Below are positions 1-7,800 of a DNA stretch of 11,914 bases, piece by piece. Where the stretch lies: the NCBI GenBank assembly GCA_026992695.1, contig JALWYP010000451.1, forward strand, positions 1-11,914, given 5' to 3'. Origin of the DNA: Flavobacteriaceae bacterium (GTDB lineage Bacteria > Bacteroidota > Bacteroidia > Flavobacteriales > Flavobacteriaceae). Under the pieces are notes generated by a model that saw only the letters and a program-made list of their open reading frames with translations, had not been told where the DNA came from and searched no databases. Numbering within the stretch: position 1 is the stretch's first letter; each line of letters starts with the position of its first letter. The position numbers and the translations under genes are program-made.

Positions 1-94
1 CGGTAGGCGATTTATACCAAAGTCCTTTAGGGATGTCTTTTTTTTCCTTTGTTGGGGTTTGAATTCCTTTTTTTGTTCTTTTAAACCAGCTCAT
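1..94 (-). CDS. accD: Acetyl-CoA carboxylase carboxyltransferase beta subunit, N-terminal fragment
   Basis: Only the first 31 codons are inside the window; the gene runs off the left edge. The translation from the ATG at 92-94 (minus strand) begins [15 protein letters not shown] and continues to a GLWYKSPT stretch, which I recognise as the start of flavobacterial AccD. AccD is the beta half of the carboxyltransferase that moves the carboxyl group from biotin-BCCP to acetyl-CoA, making malonyl-CoA for fatty-acid synthesis in the cytoplasm. The zinc-ribbon cysteines and the catalytic domain lie outside the window and cannot be checked. The gene begins 33 bp after the fbaA stop codon on the same strand. 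I see no terminator between them, so fbaA and accD are probably co-transcribed. The identification rests on a short but characteristic N-terminus. Confidence 0.85.
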   Translation of the reverse strand, partial: MSWFKRTKKGIQTPTKEKKDIPKGLWYKSPT

Positions 95-127
95 AATACT
101 ATATTGTAATTAGGGAAGTTTTATTAT

Positions 128-1195
128 TTAAAGGGTGTTTACATTTTTAAGATCGTGGAATGCTTGTTCTAACCTTTTTGAAAAAGACAACTCACCTTCA
201 CGAAGCCATTTTCTGGGGTCATAAAACTTTTTATTGGGTTTCTCGGCTCCTTCGGGGTTTCCGATTTGGGTTTTCAAATAGTCTAAATTTTTTATCATAT
301 AATTTCGTACTCCTTCATTAAAAGCAAATTGAAGGTCGGTATCGATATTCATTTTTACCACACCATAGGTAATGGCTTCCCTTATTTCTTCTAGGGTAGA
401 ACCGCTTCCGCCGTGAAACACAAAATCAATTGGGTTGTGTTGCGTATTGTATTTTTTTTGAATAAATTCTTGCGAATTTTTTAAGATAATGGGTTGCAAT
501 TTTACGTTTCCGGGTTTGTAAACGCCGTGTACGTTTCCAAAGGCAGCAGCTATGGTAAATTGGTCGCTAACTTTACGAAGTTCTTCATAAGCATAGGCTA
601 CTTCTTCGGGTTGGGTGTATAGTTTCGATGAATCTACATCGGTGTTATCTACGCCATCTTCTTCGCCTCCGGTTATTCCCAGTTCAATTTCAAGTGTCAT
701 CCCCATTTTGCTCATTCGTTCCAGATATCGCTTACTTATTTCAATATTTTCTTCGATAGGTTCTTCAGAAAGATCTAACATATGCGAACTATACAAAGGT
801 TTTCCGGTTTCGTTATAAAAAATTTCTCCGGCATCTAACAAACCATCTATCCAAGGTAGTAATTTTTTAGCACAATGGTCGGTATGCATAATAACGGTAG
901 CTCCGTATTGTTTTGCGAGTTGATGCACGTGTTTGGCTCCCGTCACGCCGCCTGCAATTGCAGCTCTTTGGTTTTCGTTAGAGAGACCTTTTCCTGCATT
1001 AAAATGCGCTCCTCCGTTTGAAAACTGAATAATAACCGGTGCATTGAGTTTAGAGGCGGTTTCCATAACAGCATTCATAGAGTTAGAACCTATTACGTTT
1101 ACTGCAGGTAATGCAAAACCCTTTTGTTTTGCATAGTTAAAAATAGTTTGAACTTCTTTTCCTGTTGCTACTCCGGGTTTAATCTGGTGACTCAT
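128..1195 (-). CDS. fbaA: Class II fructose-1,6-bisphosphate aldolase
   Basis: This 355-residue cytoplasmic enzyme interconverts fructose 1,6-bisphosphate with dihydroxyacetone phosphate and glyceraldehyde 3-phosphate, using a divalent metal (zinc). The length fits the long class IIA enzymes, such as E. coli FbaA at about 359 residues. Visible active-site features are TDH at 105-107 (catalytic Asp and metal-binding His), the metal His in GNVHG around 223, His261 in the FHGGSGS loop that also grips phosphate, and the NIDTD segment at 283-287. ELGITGGEEDG around 171-181 is also typical. The ATG at 1193-1195 gives the usual N-terminus. Upstream, a TATTTTTG at 1218-1225 on the minus strand matches the Bacteroidota -7 element. 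The stop is followed 33 bp later by accD. The gene is intact. In Bacteroidota it should serve both glycolysis and gluconeogenesis. Confidence 0.97.
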   Translation of the reverse strand: MSHQIKPGVATGKEVQTIFNYAKQKGFALPAVNVIGSNSMNAVMETASKLNAPVIIQFSNGGAHFNAGKGLSNENQRAAIAGGVTGAKHVHQLAKQYGATVIMHTDHCAKKLLPWIDGLLDAGEIFYNETGKPLYSSHMLDLSEEPIEENIEISKRYLERMSKMGMTLEIELGITGGEEDGVDNTDVDSSKLYTQPEEVAYAYEELRKVSDQFTIAAAFGNVHGVYKPGNVKLQPIILKNSQEFIQKKYNTQHNPIDFVFHGGSGSTLEEIREAITYGVVKMNIDTDLQFAFNEGVRNYMIKNLDYLKTQIGNPEGAEKPNKKFYDPRKWLREGELSFSKRLEQAFHDLKNVNTL

Positions 1196-1217
1196 AACAA
1201 AAGTTTTAATGGGTTAC

Positions 1218-1225
1218 AAAAATAG
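1218..1225 (-). promoter_or_regulatory. Possible fbaA-accD promoter, -7 element only
   Basis: The minus strand reads TATTTTTG here, an exact match to the Bacteroidota -7 consensus TAnnTTTG, and it ends 22 bp before the fbaA ATG. I could not find a TTG (-33 element) at the expected 17-23 bp upstream. The call therefore rests on one element and its position. Confidence 0.3.
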
Positions 1226-1255
1226 GAAATATAATTAGATTAATGATTTTTTCCG

Positions 1256-1343
1256 ATTGGAGATTTATTCAATTGCAGATTGAGGATTTATGAGTAAACA
1301 GAATGCTAACTGAAAACTGCCAATTGAAGACTGAGGATTGAGA
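1256..1343. repeat. Degenerate heptanucleotide repeat array
   Basis: Read on the plus strand, 1309-1343 divides exactly into five consecutive 7-mers of the form A(C/T)TGNNN, starting with ACTGAAA and ACTGCCA. An earlier set of the same kind includes ATTGGAG at 1256, ATTGCAG at 1272 and ATTGAGG at 1279. The 7-bp phase slips twice, by 2 bp each time, between these sets. It resembles the short tandemly repeated heptamers found between genes in cyanobacteria and some Bacteroidota. No function is assigned. Confidence 0.55.
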
Positions 1344-1365
1344 ATTAAAATGAATAAAGTATTAT

Positions 1366-1408
1366 CCTGCAAGGTTTTAGAAGGAAGAAGCGAAGGTGAC
1401 CTTGTAGG
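1366..1408. repeat. Inverted repeat with 10-bp arms, possible hairpin
   Basis: CCTGCAAGGT at 1366-1375 pairs with ACCTTGTAGG at 1399-1408, nine Watson-Crick pairs plus one G-U in RNA, around a 23-nt loop. Neither strand has a clear T-run after the hairpin, so I do not call it a rho-independent terminator. From memory, similar CCTGCAAGGT...ACCTTGCAGG hairpins occur between genes in other flavobacterial genomes, so it may be a dispersed repeat. It could also mark the end of tamL transcripts. Confidence 0.45.
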
Positions 1409-1526
1409 TTTGAAATTAGGTGATTTATTCGATTTACGATTTATTTGAGTTGAATAACAAAAATGGATAGTAAGACATGTATTCTGTTTTTAATAAGAAG
1501 AAGATATAATGATAATACCGAAAAAT

Positions 1527-4094
1527 TTAAAAAGGATAATTTATACCGAAGTTGTAAACAGCTTTTGAAAAATTATATTCTCTAAACCAGCGTGTTCCTT
1601 CAGCTTTAGATGGGTTATAGGTTTTAAAACCAATATCAAAACGAAATACAAATACACCAAAATCGTAGCGCAAGCCAAACCCGCTGGCAACTGCAAGTTC
1701 TTTTAAATCGGAAATTCCTTTAAAGGTAAAATCGGGATCGGTTACGTTGTCATTTACATTCCAAATATTTCCTATATCAGAAAATAAAGCCCCTTTTACG
1801 CTTCCTAAAATGGTAAAACGATATTCGGTATTAAAAGCCAATTTAAAGTTTGCTTCGTTAAAATCTTGTATGCCACCACTGCTTCCTGGTCCCAAATCGT
1901 ATGCGCGCCAACCTCTGTTGTCGTTAGAACCTCCGGCAAAATAGCTTCGGGTAAAAGGGATGCTATTGCTGTTTCCGTATGGTAATGCAATTCCGCCAAA
2001 AGTTCGTAAGGCTAATATGTTATTGCTGTTACCCAGTTCCCAGTGTTTAATATACTCGGTTTCAAATTTTACATATTGTGAGAAAACGACCCCGAAGACT
2101 TTATAATTTCCGTTTTCATTTTTTTCTAATCCTGCAATAGAGGCAATACCCGAAAGGAGGTTTCCCGCAATTTCTACTTTCCATCGTAGTCTGGAAAAAC
2201 TGTTGTCTGAAACATTTTCTCTGGTGTCTCTTGTCCAAGTATAATTAGTTGCCGAAATAAGATTGTTTTCGGTGAGCCTATCTTTTCGTTCGGCAATGCT
2301 AAGAACATCTTCAATGTTATTATTAGTAAGTACCAAACCGTTGGGGTTTCCGTCTTTTACTTCTTGTATAAATGCTTCCGCTTCATTAGGGATTTCTAGG
2401 GTGGGGTTTTCATTTTGATTGTTAAAAACGTAACCACTCTCTAAGGCAATTTGATTTAATCTGCTAAATGAATTTCGGTATACATTAAAATAATTAGAAG
2501 GGTTAAGATTTCTTACATATTGAAGGTTTAATAATTCTATTTTATGTGAAAGCGTTTGGGATGACTTCCAACTATAACTAAATCCGGCATTGGTGTTTTG
2601 CCTATCCAGACCAATATTGTTTTGGGCATTAAAACCAAAACTCAAATGGGTCTCCGGAGACATGTATTTGGGTATAATTTTGTCTGTATTTAAAGGGAAT
2701 AATATTCTGGGAAAACGAAGTTTTAAATCACCTCCTACGTCTGAGATATTAAAAAATCGGTTGTCTCTTTCGGCGGCATCTTTTGAAGATCCTAAACTTC
2801 CACGAACCGAGAGTTCTAAATTTTCGGCACGCCTAAATACATTTCTAATTAAAAAGGTAGATCCAAATCCTACTCCTAATTGTTGTATTGTTGAAGTATA
2901 AGCATCTGCATTAAAATTAAAACCCAATCTTTTTTTTGGAGTTAACAAAATAGTAGCTATTAGGCTAGTCCCTGTGGTATCTCTAGCGTCTTCGGTATAA
3001 CTAATGTTTGGGTATTTAAATATTTGCAGATTTCGTAGTTGGTTATATGTAAAGGTTCGGTCTATGTCTTTGTAAATGGTGTTTGGTATTATTGCTACAG
3101 CATCGGTTATGGCTTTGGGTTTAAATTTTATTTTATTATAACCGTATAACTTGTATCCTTGATAGGAAGCAGAATCGGAAAGGGTTTTACTTCTATTTTC
3201 GTAATTAAAATCTGTGATAATTCGTACTTCAGATACCTTATGAATTTTAAAAGGTTCTGTATAAGTGCTGTCGTTTACACGATAACTTCTGTTCGGAATA
3301 ATTAATGTTGTATTTACTTTATGATTTGTGTTTACGGTGTCGCCTTCGATGGTAATATATTCTTGTGAGAAGTGATATAACCCCGAGTTTCTAAACTGTA
3401 GTGTGAGTCGTTCGCGTTCGTTAACAAAATCGTTTGTGGCATATTGTTTTCCTTCTTCTATAAACGAAAGATGCTTGGTTAATTGGTATAACGAATCTAC
3501 TACCGGTGAACTAATAGAGTCTTTAACATTACCTATAAAATAGGGTTTTCCTAATTTAACTCGATACGTAATCGATGCTCTTTTGTTTTTTGTTGTATCA
3601 ATAGAGTAAGAAGCTTCTCTGTTAAACCAGCCAAAACTAAAATAATATTCTTTGAGTTTTTCAACCGATTTATTTACTTTATTTTTATCGATAACAACCG
3701 GTTCTGCCCCCGCTTTTTTAAGCCATTCATTAAAATTTATATAGCTGTTTTTTACTTTATTTAATTGTTTTTTAGAAAGTAGTTTAATAAGTCGTTCTTC
3801 TCTTTTTGGTTTTTTGTACAACCATTTTGTAAAAGAAGAATCGGGGTTGGGCTTTCCCAAATTATAAATAAAAATCCCAAAAGGAATTCCTAAAACTTTA
3901 GGGTTGGGCTGTTGTTTTAAAATACTATAAACGCGTTCGTCTTTAACAACACTACTGTCAGTAACAATGGTGTTTTTAGTTAATAAATGGTTGCCATCGG
4001 GTACTCTTTTTACTGCATTACACGAAGCAAACAAAATGCTTAGAACAATAAAAAATGGTATTTTAGCGAAGGTTTTCTTCAATTTATGTGTCAA
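1527..4094 (-). CDS. tamL: TamL-like BamA/TamA (Omp85) family outer-membrane lipoprotein
   Basis: This 855-residue protein begins with a basic stretch and hydrophobic core (residues 1-24), then a lipobox-like FASC with Cys25, so it is probably a lipoprotein, as TamL is in Bacteroidota. The middle, roughly 30-430, is compatible with POTRA domains. The C-terminal half, roughly 450-855, shows alternating beta-barrel strands, an NRGW motif at 726-729 equivalent to the conserved Omp85 'RGF' element, and a terminal aromatic (NYPF). TamL is thought to work with the inner-membrane protein TamB in outer-membrane assembly and lipid homeostasis; no tamB is in the window. The start is unusual: no ATG is available in frame after the TAA at 4104-4106, leaving TTG at 4094 (used here) or TTG at 4082. 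Both keep the signal peptide. A good promoter match lies at 4127-4159. The gene is intact and divergent from an RNA methyltransferase, a pairing I recall from other Flavobacteriia. Confidence 0.88.
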   Translation of the reverse strand: MTHKLKKTFAKIPFFIVLSILFASCNAVKRVPDGNHLLTKNTIVTDSSVVKDERVYSILKQQPNPKVLGIPFGIFIYNLGKPNPDSSFTKWLYKKPKREERLIKLLSKKQLNKVKNSYINFNEWLKKAGAEPVVIDKNKVNKSVEKLKEYYFSFGWFNREASYSIDTTKNKRASITYRVKLGKPYFIGNVKDSISSPVVDSLYQLTKHLSFIEEGKQYATNDFVNERERLTLQFRNSGLYHFSQEYITIEGDTVNTNHKVNTTLIIPNRSYRVNDSTYTEPFKIHKVSEVRIITDFNYENRSKTLSDSASYQGYKLYGYNKIKFKPKAITDAVAIIPNTIYKDIDRTFTYNQLRNLQIFKYPNISYTEDARDTTGTSLIATILLTPKKRLGFNFNADAYTSTIQQLGVGFGSTFLIRNVFRRAENLELSVRGSLGSSKDAAERDNRFFNISDVGGDLKLRFPRILFPLNTDKIIPKYMSPETHLSFGFNAQNNIGLDRQNTNAGFSYSWKSSQTLSHKIELLNLQYVRNLNPSNYFNVYRNSFSRLNQIALESGYVFNNQNENPTLEIPNEAEAFIQEVKDGNPNGLVLTNNNIEDVLSIAERKDRLTENNLISATNYTWTRDTRENVSDNSFSRLRWKVEIAGNLLSGIASIAGLEKNENGNYKVFGVVFSQYVKFETEYIKHWELGNSNNILALRTFGGIALPYGNSNSIPFTRSYFAGGSNDNRGWRAYDLGPGSSGGIQDFNEANFKLAFNTEYRFTILGSVKGALFSDIGNIWNVNDNVTDPDFTFKGISDLKELAVASGFGLRYDFGVFVFRFDIGFKTYNPSKAEGTRWFREYNFSKAVYNFGINYPF

Positions 4095-4126
4095 ATATTG
4101 ATGTTAAGTGCCTACATTTACAACTT

Positions 4127-4159
4127 CAAAAATACATTATTTTGATTAGTAAAAGTCAA
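4127..4159 (-). promoter_or_regulatory. Predicted tamL promoter
   Basis: On the minus strand, TATTTTTG (4127-4134) matches the Bacteroidota -7 consensus TAnnTTTG exactly. A TTG at 4157-4159 lies 22 bp upstream as the -33 element, at the long end of the allowed spacing. Transcription would begin near 4120, leaving a leader of about 25 nt before the TTG start at 4094. The promoter overlaps the start of the divergent methyltransferase gene, so expression of the two may be linked. Confidence 0.45.
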
Positions 4160-4861
4160 ATAAAATTAATAACGAGTTTACAACAAAAAAAGTACCGAAC
4201 AAAAACGGGATTATTTGTTGCAGAAGGGAAAAAAATAATCTCTGAATTTTTAGACGAAAAATGGGAACTTCACAGTCTTTTTTCTACAAAAGAAGATTTG
4301 TTTAATAATCAACCCGTTCAGCTTATTACAGAAGAAGAGCTTTCGCGTATTAGTTTTTTAAAATCTCCCAATACTGCACTTGCGGTTTTTAAAATCCCTG
4401 AACACAAATTTCTTAAAAAAAAAGGATTGACCGTGGCATTAGATGCTGTACGAGATCCCGGTAATTTAGGAACTATTATTAGGCTTTGCGATTGGTTTGG
4501 GGTAACGCAGTTAGTTTGTTCAACAGATACAACAGATTGTTTTAACCCTAAAGTGGTTCAGGCTAGTATGGGCTCGTTAACAAGAGTTACTTTGCAATAC
4601 ACCGATTTAAAAACTTTTTTATCCGGCTCAACATTACCAATTTTAGGTGCTTTTATGGAAGGAAAAAATGTTTACAAAACACCCCTTCCTAAAGAAGTTG
4701 TCCTAGTAATGGGAAATGAAGCAAATGGGATTTCACCCGAAATTGAAGAATTGGTAACTACCAAAATTTCTATTCCAAGATTTGGCAATCTTCAAAAAAC
4801 TGAGAGTTTAAATGTAGCTACTGCGACTGCAATTTTGCTGAGTGAGTTTGTTAGAAGATAA
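4142..4861 (+). CDS. TrmH/SpoU-family RNA 2'-O-methyltransferase
   Basis: The protein is about 239 residues from the TTG at 4142. It should transfer a methyl group from S-adenosylmethionine to a ribose 2'-OH in rRNA or tRNA in the cytoplasm, using the knotted SPOUT fold. The N-terminus, MISKSQIKLITSLQQKKYR, is the usual opening of the substrate-binding region and continues into FVAEGKK. The three SpoU motifs are present: RDPGNLG (104-110), VMGNEANGIS (189-198) and the ESLNVATA knot segment (221-228). The frame is open further upstream to a GTG at 4088. That start would add 18 residues without family resemblance and would overlap tamL, so I chose TTG 4142. The target nucleotide cannot be told from sequence; RlmB- or TsnR-like activity is possible. 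The stop lies inside a small hairpin that separates the gene from the convergent dnaE. The gene is intact. Confidence 0.85.
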   Translation: MISKSQIKLITSLQQKKYRTKTGLFVAEGKKIISEFLDEKWELHSLFSTKEDLFNNQPVQLITEEELSRISFLKSPNTALAVFKIPEHKFLKKKGLTVALDAVRDPGNLGTIIRLCDWFGVTQLVCSTDTTDCFNPKVVQASMGSLTRVTLQYTDLKTFLSGSTLPILGAFMEGKNVYKTPLPKEVVLVMGNEANGISPEIEELVTTKISIPRFGNLQKTESLNVATATAILLSEFVRR

Positions 4862-4884
4862 ATCTTATTTTTTTATCTTTTTTC
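4855..4884 (+). terminator. Weak AT-rich hairpin between the methyltransferase gene and dnaE
   Basis: AAGATAA (4855-4861, including the TAA stop) can pair with TTATCTT (4873-4879), leaving an 11-nt loop, and is followed by further T-rich sequence. It is the only terminator candidate in the 23-bp gap between these convergent genes. The stem has one G-C pair, so it is weak. On the minus strand no T-run follows it, so it is less convincing for dnaE. Confidence 0.3.
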
Positions 4885-7800
4885 TTAATTCAATTTATAA
4901 TAAACATCCATAGTATCCATTTCTTCTAATAGTTCTTTGGAAATAGTAACTTTTTGTTTTTTAGCAGCCATTGTAAGTTTTATCTTGTCGTTAGGTTCGT
5001 AAACGGTAAAATATACTTGTTTATCGCCTTTGTGGGTTTTAAATAATTCCTTTAGTTGCTTTATCTGTGATTTTTGTAATTTTTTTATAGGTAAATGAAG
5101 CGTTAACTTTTTAGAGAGCGTATCCATTACATCATGAAGCATTTGCATACTATTGTATTGAATTCTGGGATCGCTCTTTTTTCCGGTATCTCTGTTTATC
5201 CAGCCATCACGAACAAATACTTTTATATAAATAAAGGAGTTAGGGACTAAAAAATGTCGGTATTTTAAATACTCTTCACCAAAAATTCTAAACTCGTGAT
5301 GGTCTTCAAAATCTTCGAGGGTAAAAAGCGCCCAACCCTTTCCTTTTTTGCTTTCTCTGTGTTGCACATCGGTAACAATACCTCCAAAAGATAATTCGCG
5401 ATTGATGTATTTATCTAGATTATTAAAATCGGCTACTTTTACGTTGCAAAAATAATTCATTTCCGGTTTAAAATCATCTAACGGATGACCGGAAATGTAA
5501 ACGCCTACTACTTCTTTTTCAAGTTTGAGTTTTTTCATTGTTCCCCAATCTTCGCATTGCGGAATATCCGGTTCGGGAATTTGCACTTCGCTGGAATCAC
5601 CAAACAGACTTACCTGTGCAGAGTTTTCCGTGGCTTGGTATTTCGCGGCGTATTTAAGAACTTTTTCAATAAACATCACGCCGTCTCCGGTATCGTGAAG
5701 GTATTGAGCCCGATGCGCACCAAAACTATCAAAACCTCCCGCAAGGGCAAGATTTTCAAATGCTTTTTTATTGGCAGATCGAAGATCTATGCGTTTGGCA
5801 AGGTCAAAAACACTTTTGTATTTTCCCTCTTTTCGGTTTTCTACAATCGTTGCTACTGCGTTTCCTCCCACGCCTTTTACGGCTCCCATTCCAAATCGGA
5901 TAGCGCCTTCTTTATTTACTGTAAATTTGTAAAACGATTCGTTAACATCGGGAGGCAATACTTTTAATCCCATACGCTTACATTCTTCCATAAAAAACGT
6001 AATGGTTTTAATATCGCTCATGTTATTAGAAAGTACTGCAGCCATATATTCTGCCGGATAATGGGCTTTTAGATAGGCAGTTTGATAGGCTATCCAAGCA
6101 TAACAGGTAGAATGCGATTTGTTAAATGCATAGCTGGCAAAGGCTTCCCAATCTTTCCATATTTTTTCTAATATTTTTGGGTCGTGACCTTTTGCTTCGG
6201 CTTGCAAAATAAATTTGGGTTTCATTTTATCCAGCACGGCACGTTGTTTCTTGCCCATTGCTTTACGAAGCATGTCGGCTTCACCTTTTGAGAAATCGGC
6301 TAATTTTTGCGAAAGTAACATTACTTGTTCTTGATACACCGTAATACCATAGGTTTCTTTTAGGTATTCTTCCATTGCCGGCAGGTCATAGGCAATGTTT
6401 TCTTCGCCGTTTTTTCGTCTAATAAAACTTGGGATGTATTCTAAAGGTCCAGGGCGATACAAGGCATTCATTGCAATAAGGTCTGCAAAAATGGTAGGTT
6501 TTAGCTCTTTGAGATATTTTTGCATTCCGGCAGATTCGTACTGAAAAACACCAACCGTTTCACCTCGTTGAAAAAGTTCGAATGTTTTTTGATCATCCAA
6601 CGGAAAATTATCGGGATCTAACACGACTTGATGAATGTGTTTAACCAATTTAACGGTATCCTTGATAAGCGTAAGCGTTTTTAAACCCAGAAAATCCATT
6701 TTTAGAAGTCCGGCACTTTCTACCACCGAGTTGTCAAATTGGGTAACGTATAAGTCACTGTCTTTAGCCGTAGCGACCGGAACAAAATTGGTGATATCGT
6801 CTGGAGTAATAATTACTCCGCAGGCATGTATTCCGGTATTGCGAACCGAGCCTTCCAGAACTTTTGCCTGATTAATGGTTTGTGCCTCTAGATCTTCTCC
6901 TTCCGATAAGTTAAGAAGTTCGTTTACTTTTGGTAACTCATCGCTTCTAAATTTACTTCGTAATTCTTTTTTTTCCAGACCAAATATTTTGTTTAGCTTG
7001 GTCATATTAGGAACCAGTTTTGCAATTCTATCGGCATCGTTAAGGGGTAAATCCAGCACACGTGCTGTATCACGAATAGCCGATTTAGCAGCCATGGTTC
7101 CGTAGGTAATAATTTGTGCTACTTGATTGCTTCCGTATTTTTTAATTACATAATCCATTACTTTTCCTCTTCCTTCATCGTCAAAATCAATGTCAATATC
7201 GGGCATACTAACCCTATCCGGATTAAGAAACCGCTCAAATAGTAAGTCATATTCAATGGGATCTATATTGGTAATTCCCAAACAATATGCAACAGCACTT
7301 CCCGCTGCCGAACCTCTTCCGGGTCCCACTGAAACACCCATTTTACGAGCTTCGGCAATTAAATCTTGTACAATTAAAAAATATCCGGGATAACCGGTGT
7401 TTGCAATAACTTCCAATTCAAAATCCAGCCGTTCTTGTATTTCGGGAGTAATTTCTTTGTAACGTTGTTTTGCACCCTCGTAAGTAAGGTGTTTTAAATA
7501 GGCATTTTCACCTCTTTTGCCGCCATCTTGTTTATCTTCAGAGGATTGAAATGCTTCGGGAATATCAAACTTAGGAAGCAAAACTTCTCTGGCAAGTGTA
7601 AACGATTCTATTTTGTTTATTATTTCCGAAATAGTTTCAATGGCTTCGGGTAAATCGCTAAAAAGGGCTTTCATTTCTTCTTGCGATTTAAAATAATATT
7701 CTTGATTGGGTAAACCGTAACGGTAACCGCGCCCTCTTCCTATGGGAGTGGCTTGTTTTTCACCATCTTTTACACACAATAAAATGTCGTGAGCATTGGC

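Larger units (their letters stand above)
1196..1526. other. 331-bp non-coding spacer between tamL and fbaA
   Basis: No credible gene is present; the longest ATG-started frame I read on the plus strand (1350-1448) gives about 32 residues of no recognisable family. The spacer follows tamL and precedes fbaA, both on the minus strand. It holds a possible fbaA -7 element (1218-1225), a degenerate 7-bp repeat array (1256-1343), a 10-bp inverted repeat (1366-1408) and a run of ATTTATT/ATTTACG words around 1430-1455. I see no strong intrinsic terminator for tamL. Confidence 0.6.

Noticed and set aside
4088..4141. GTG start extending the RNA methyltransferase by 18 residues.
   Set aside because: The extension does not resemble the family, would overlap the tamL start on the other strand, and the usual N-terminus begins at TTG 4142.
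5485..5967. 160-residue plus-strand open frame within dnaE, and other similar frames opposite fbaA, tamL and dnaE.
   Set aside because: They lie antisense to well-conserved coding regions, have no recognisable domains, and are explained by the codon use of the real genes.
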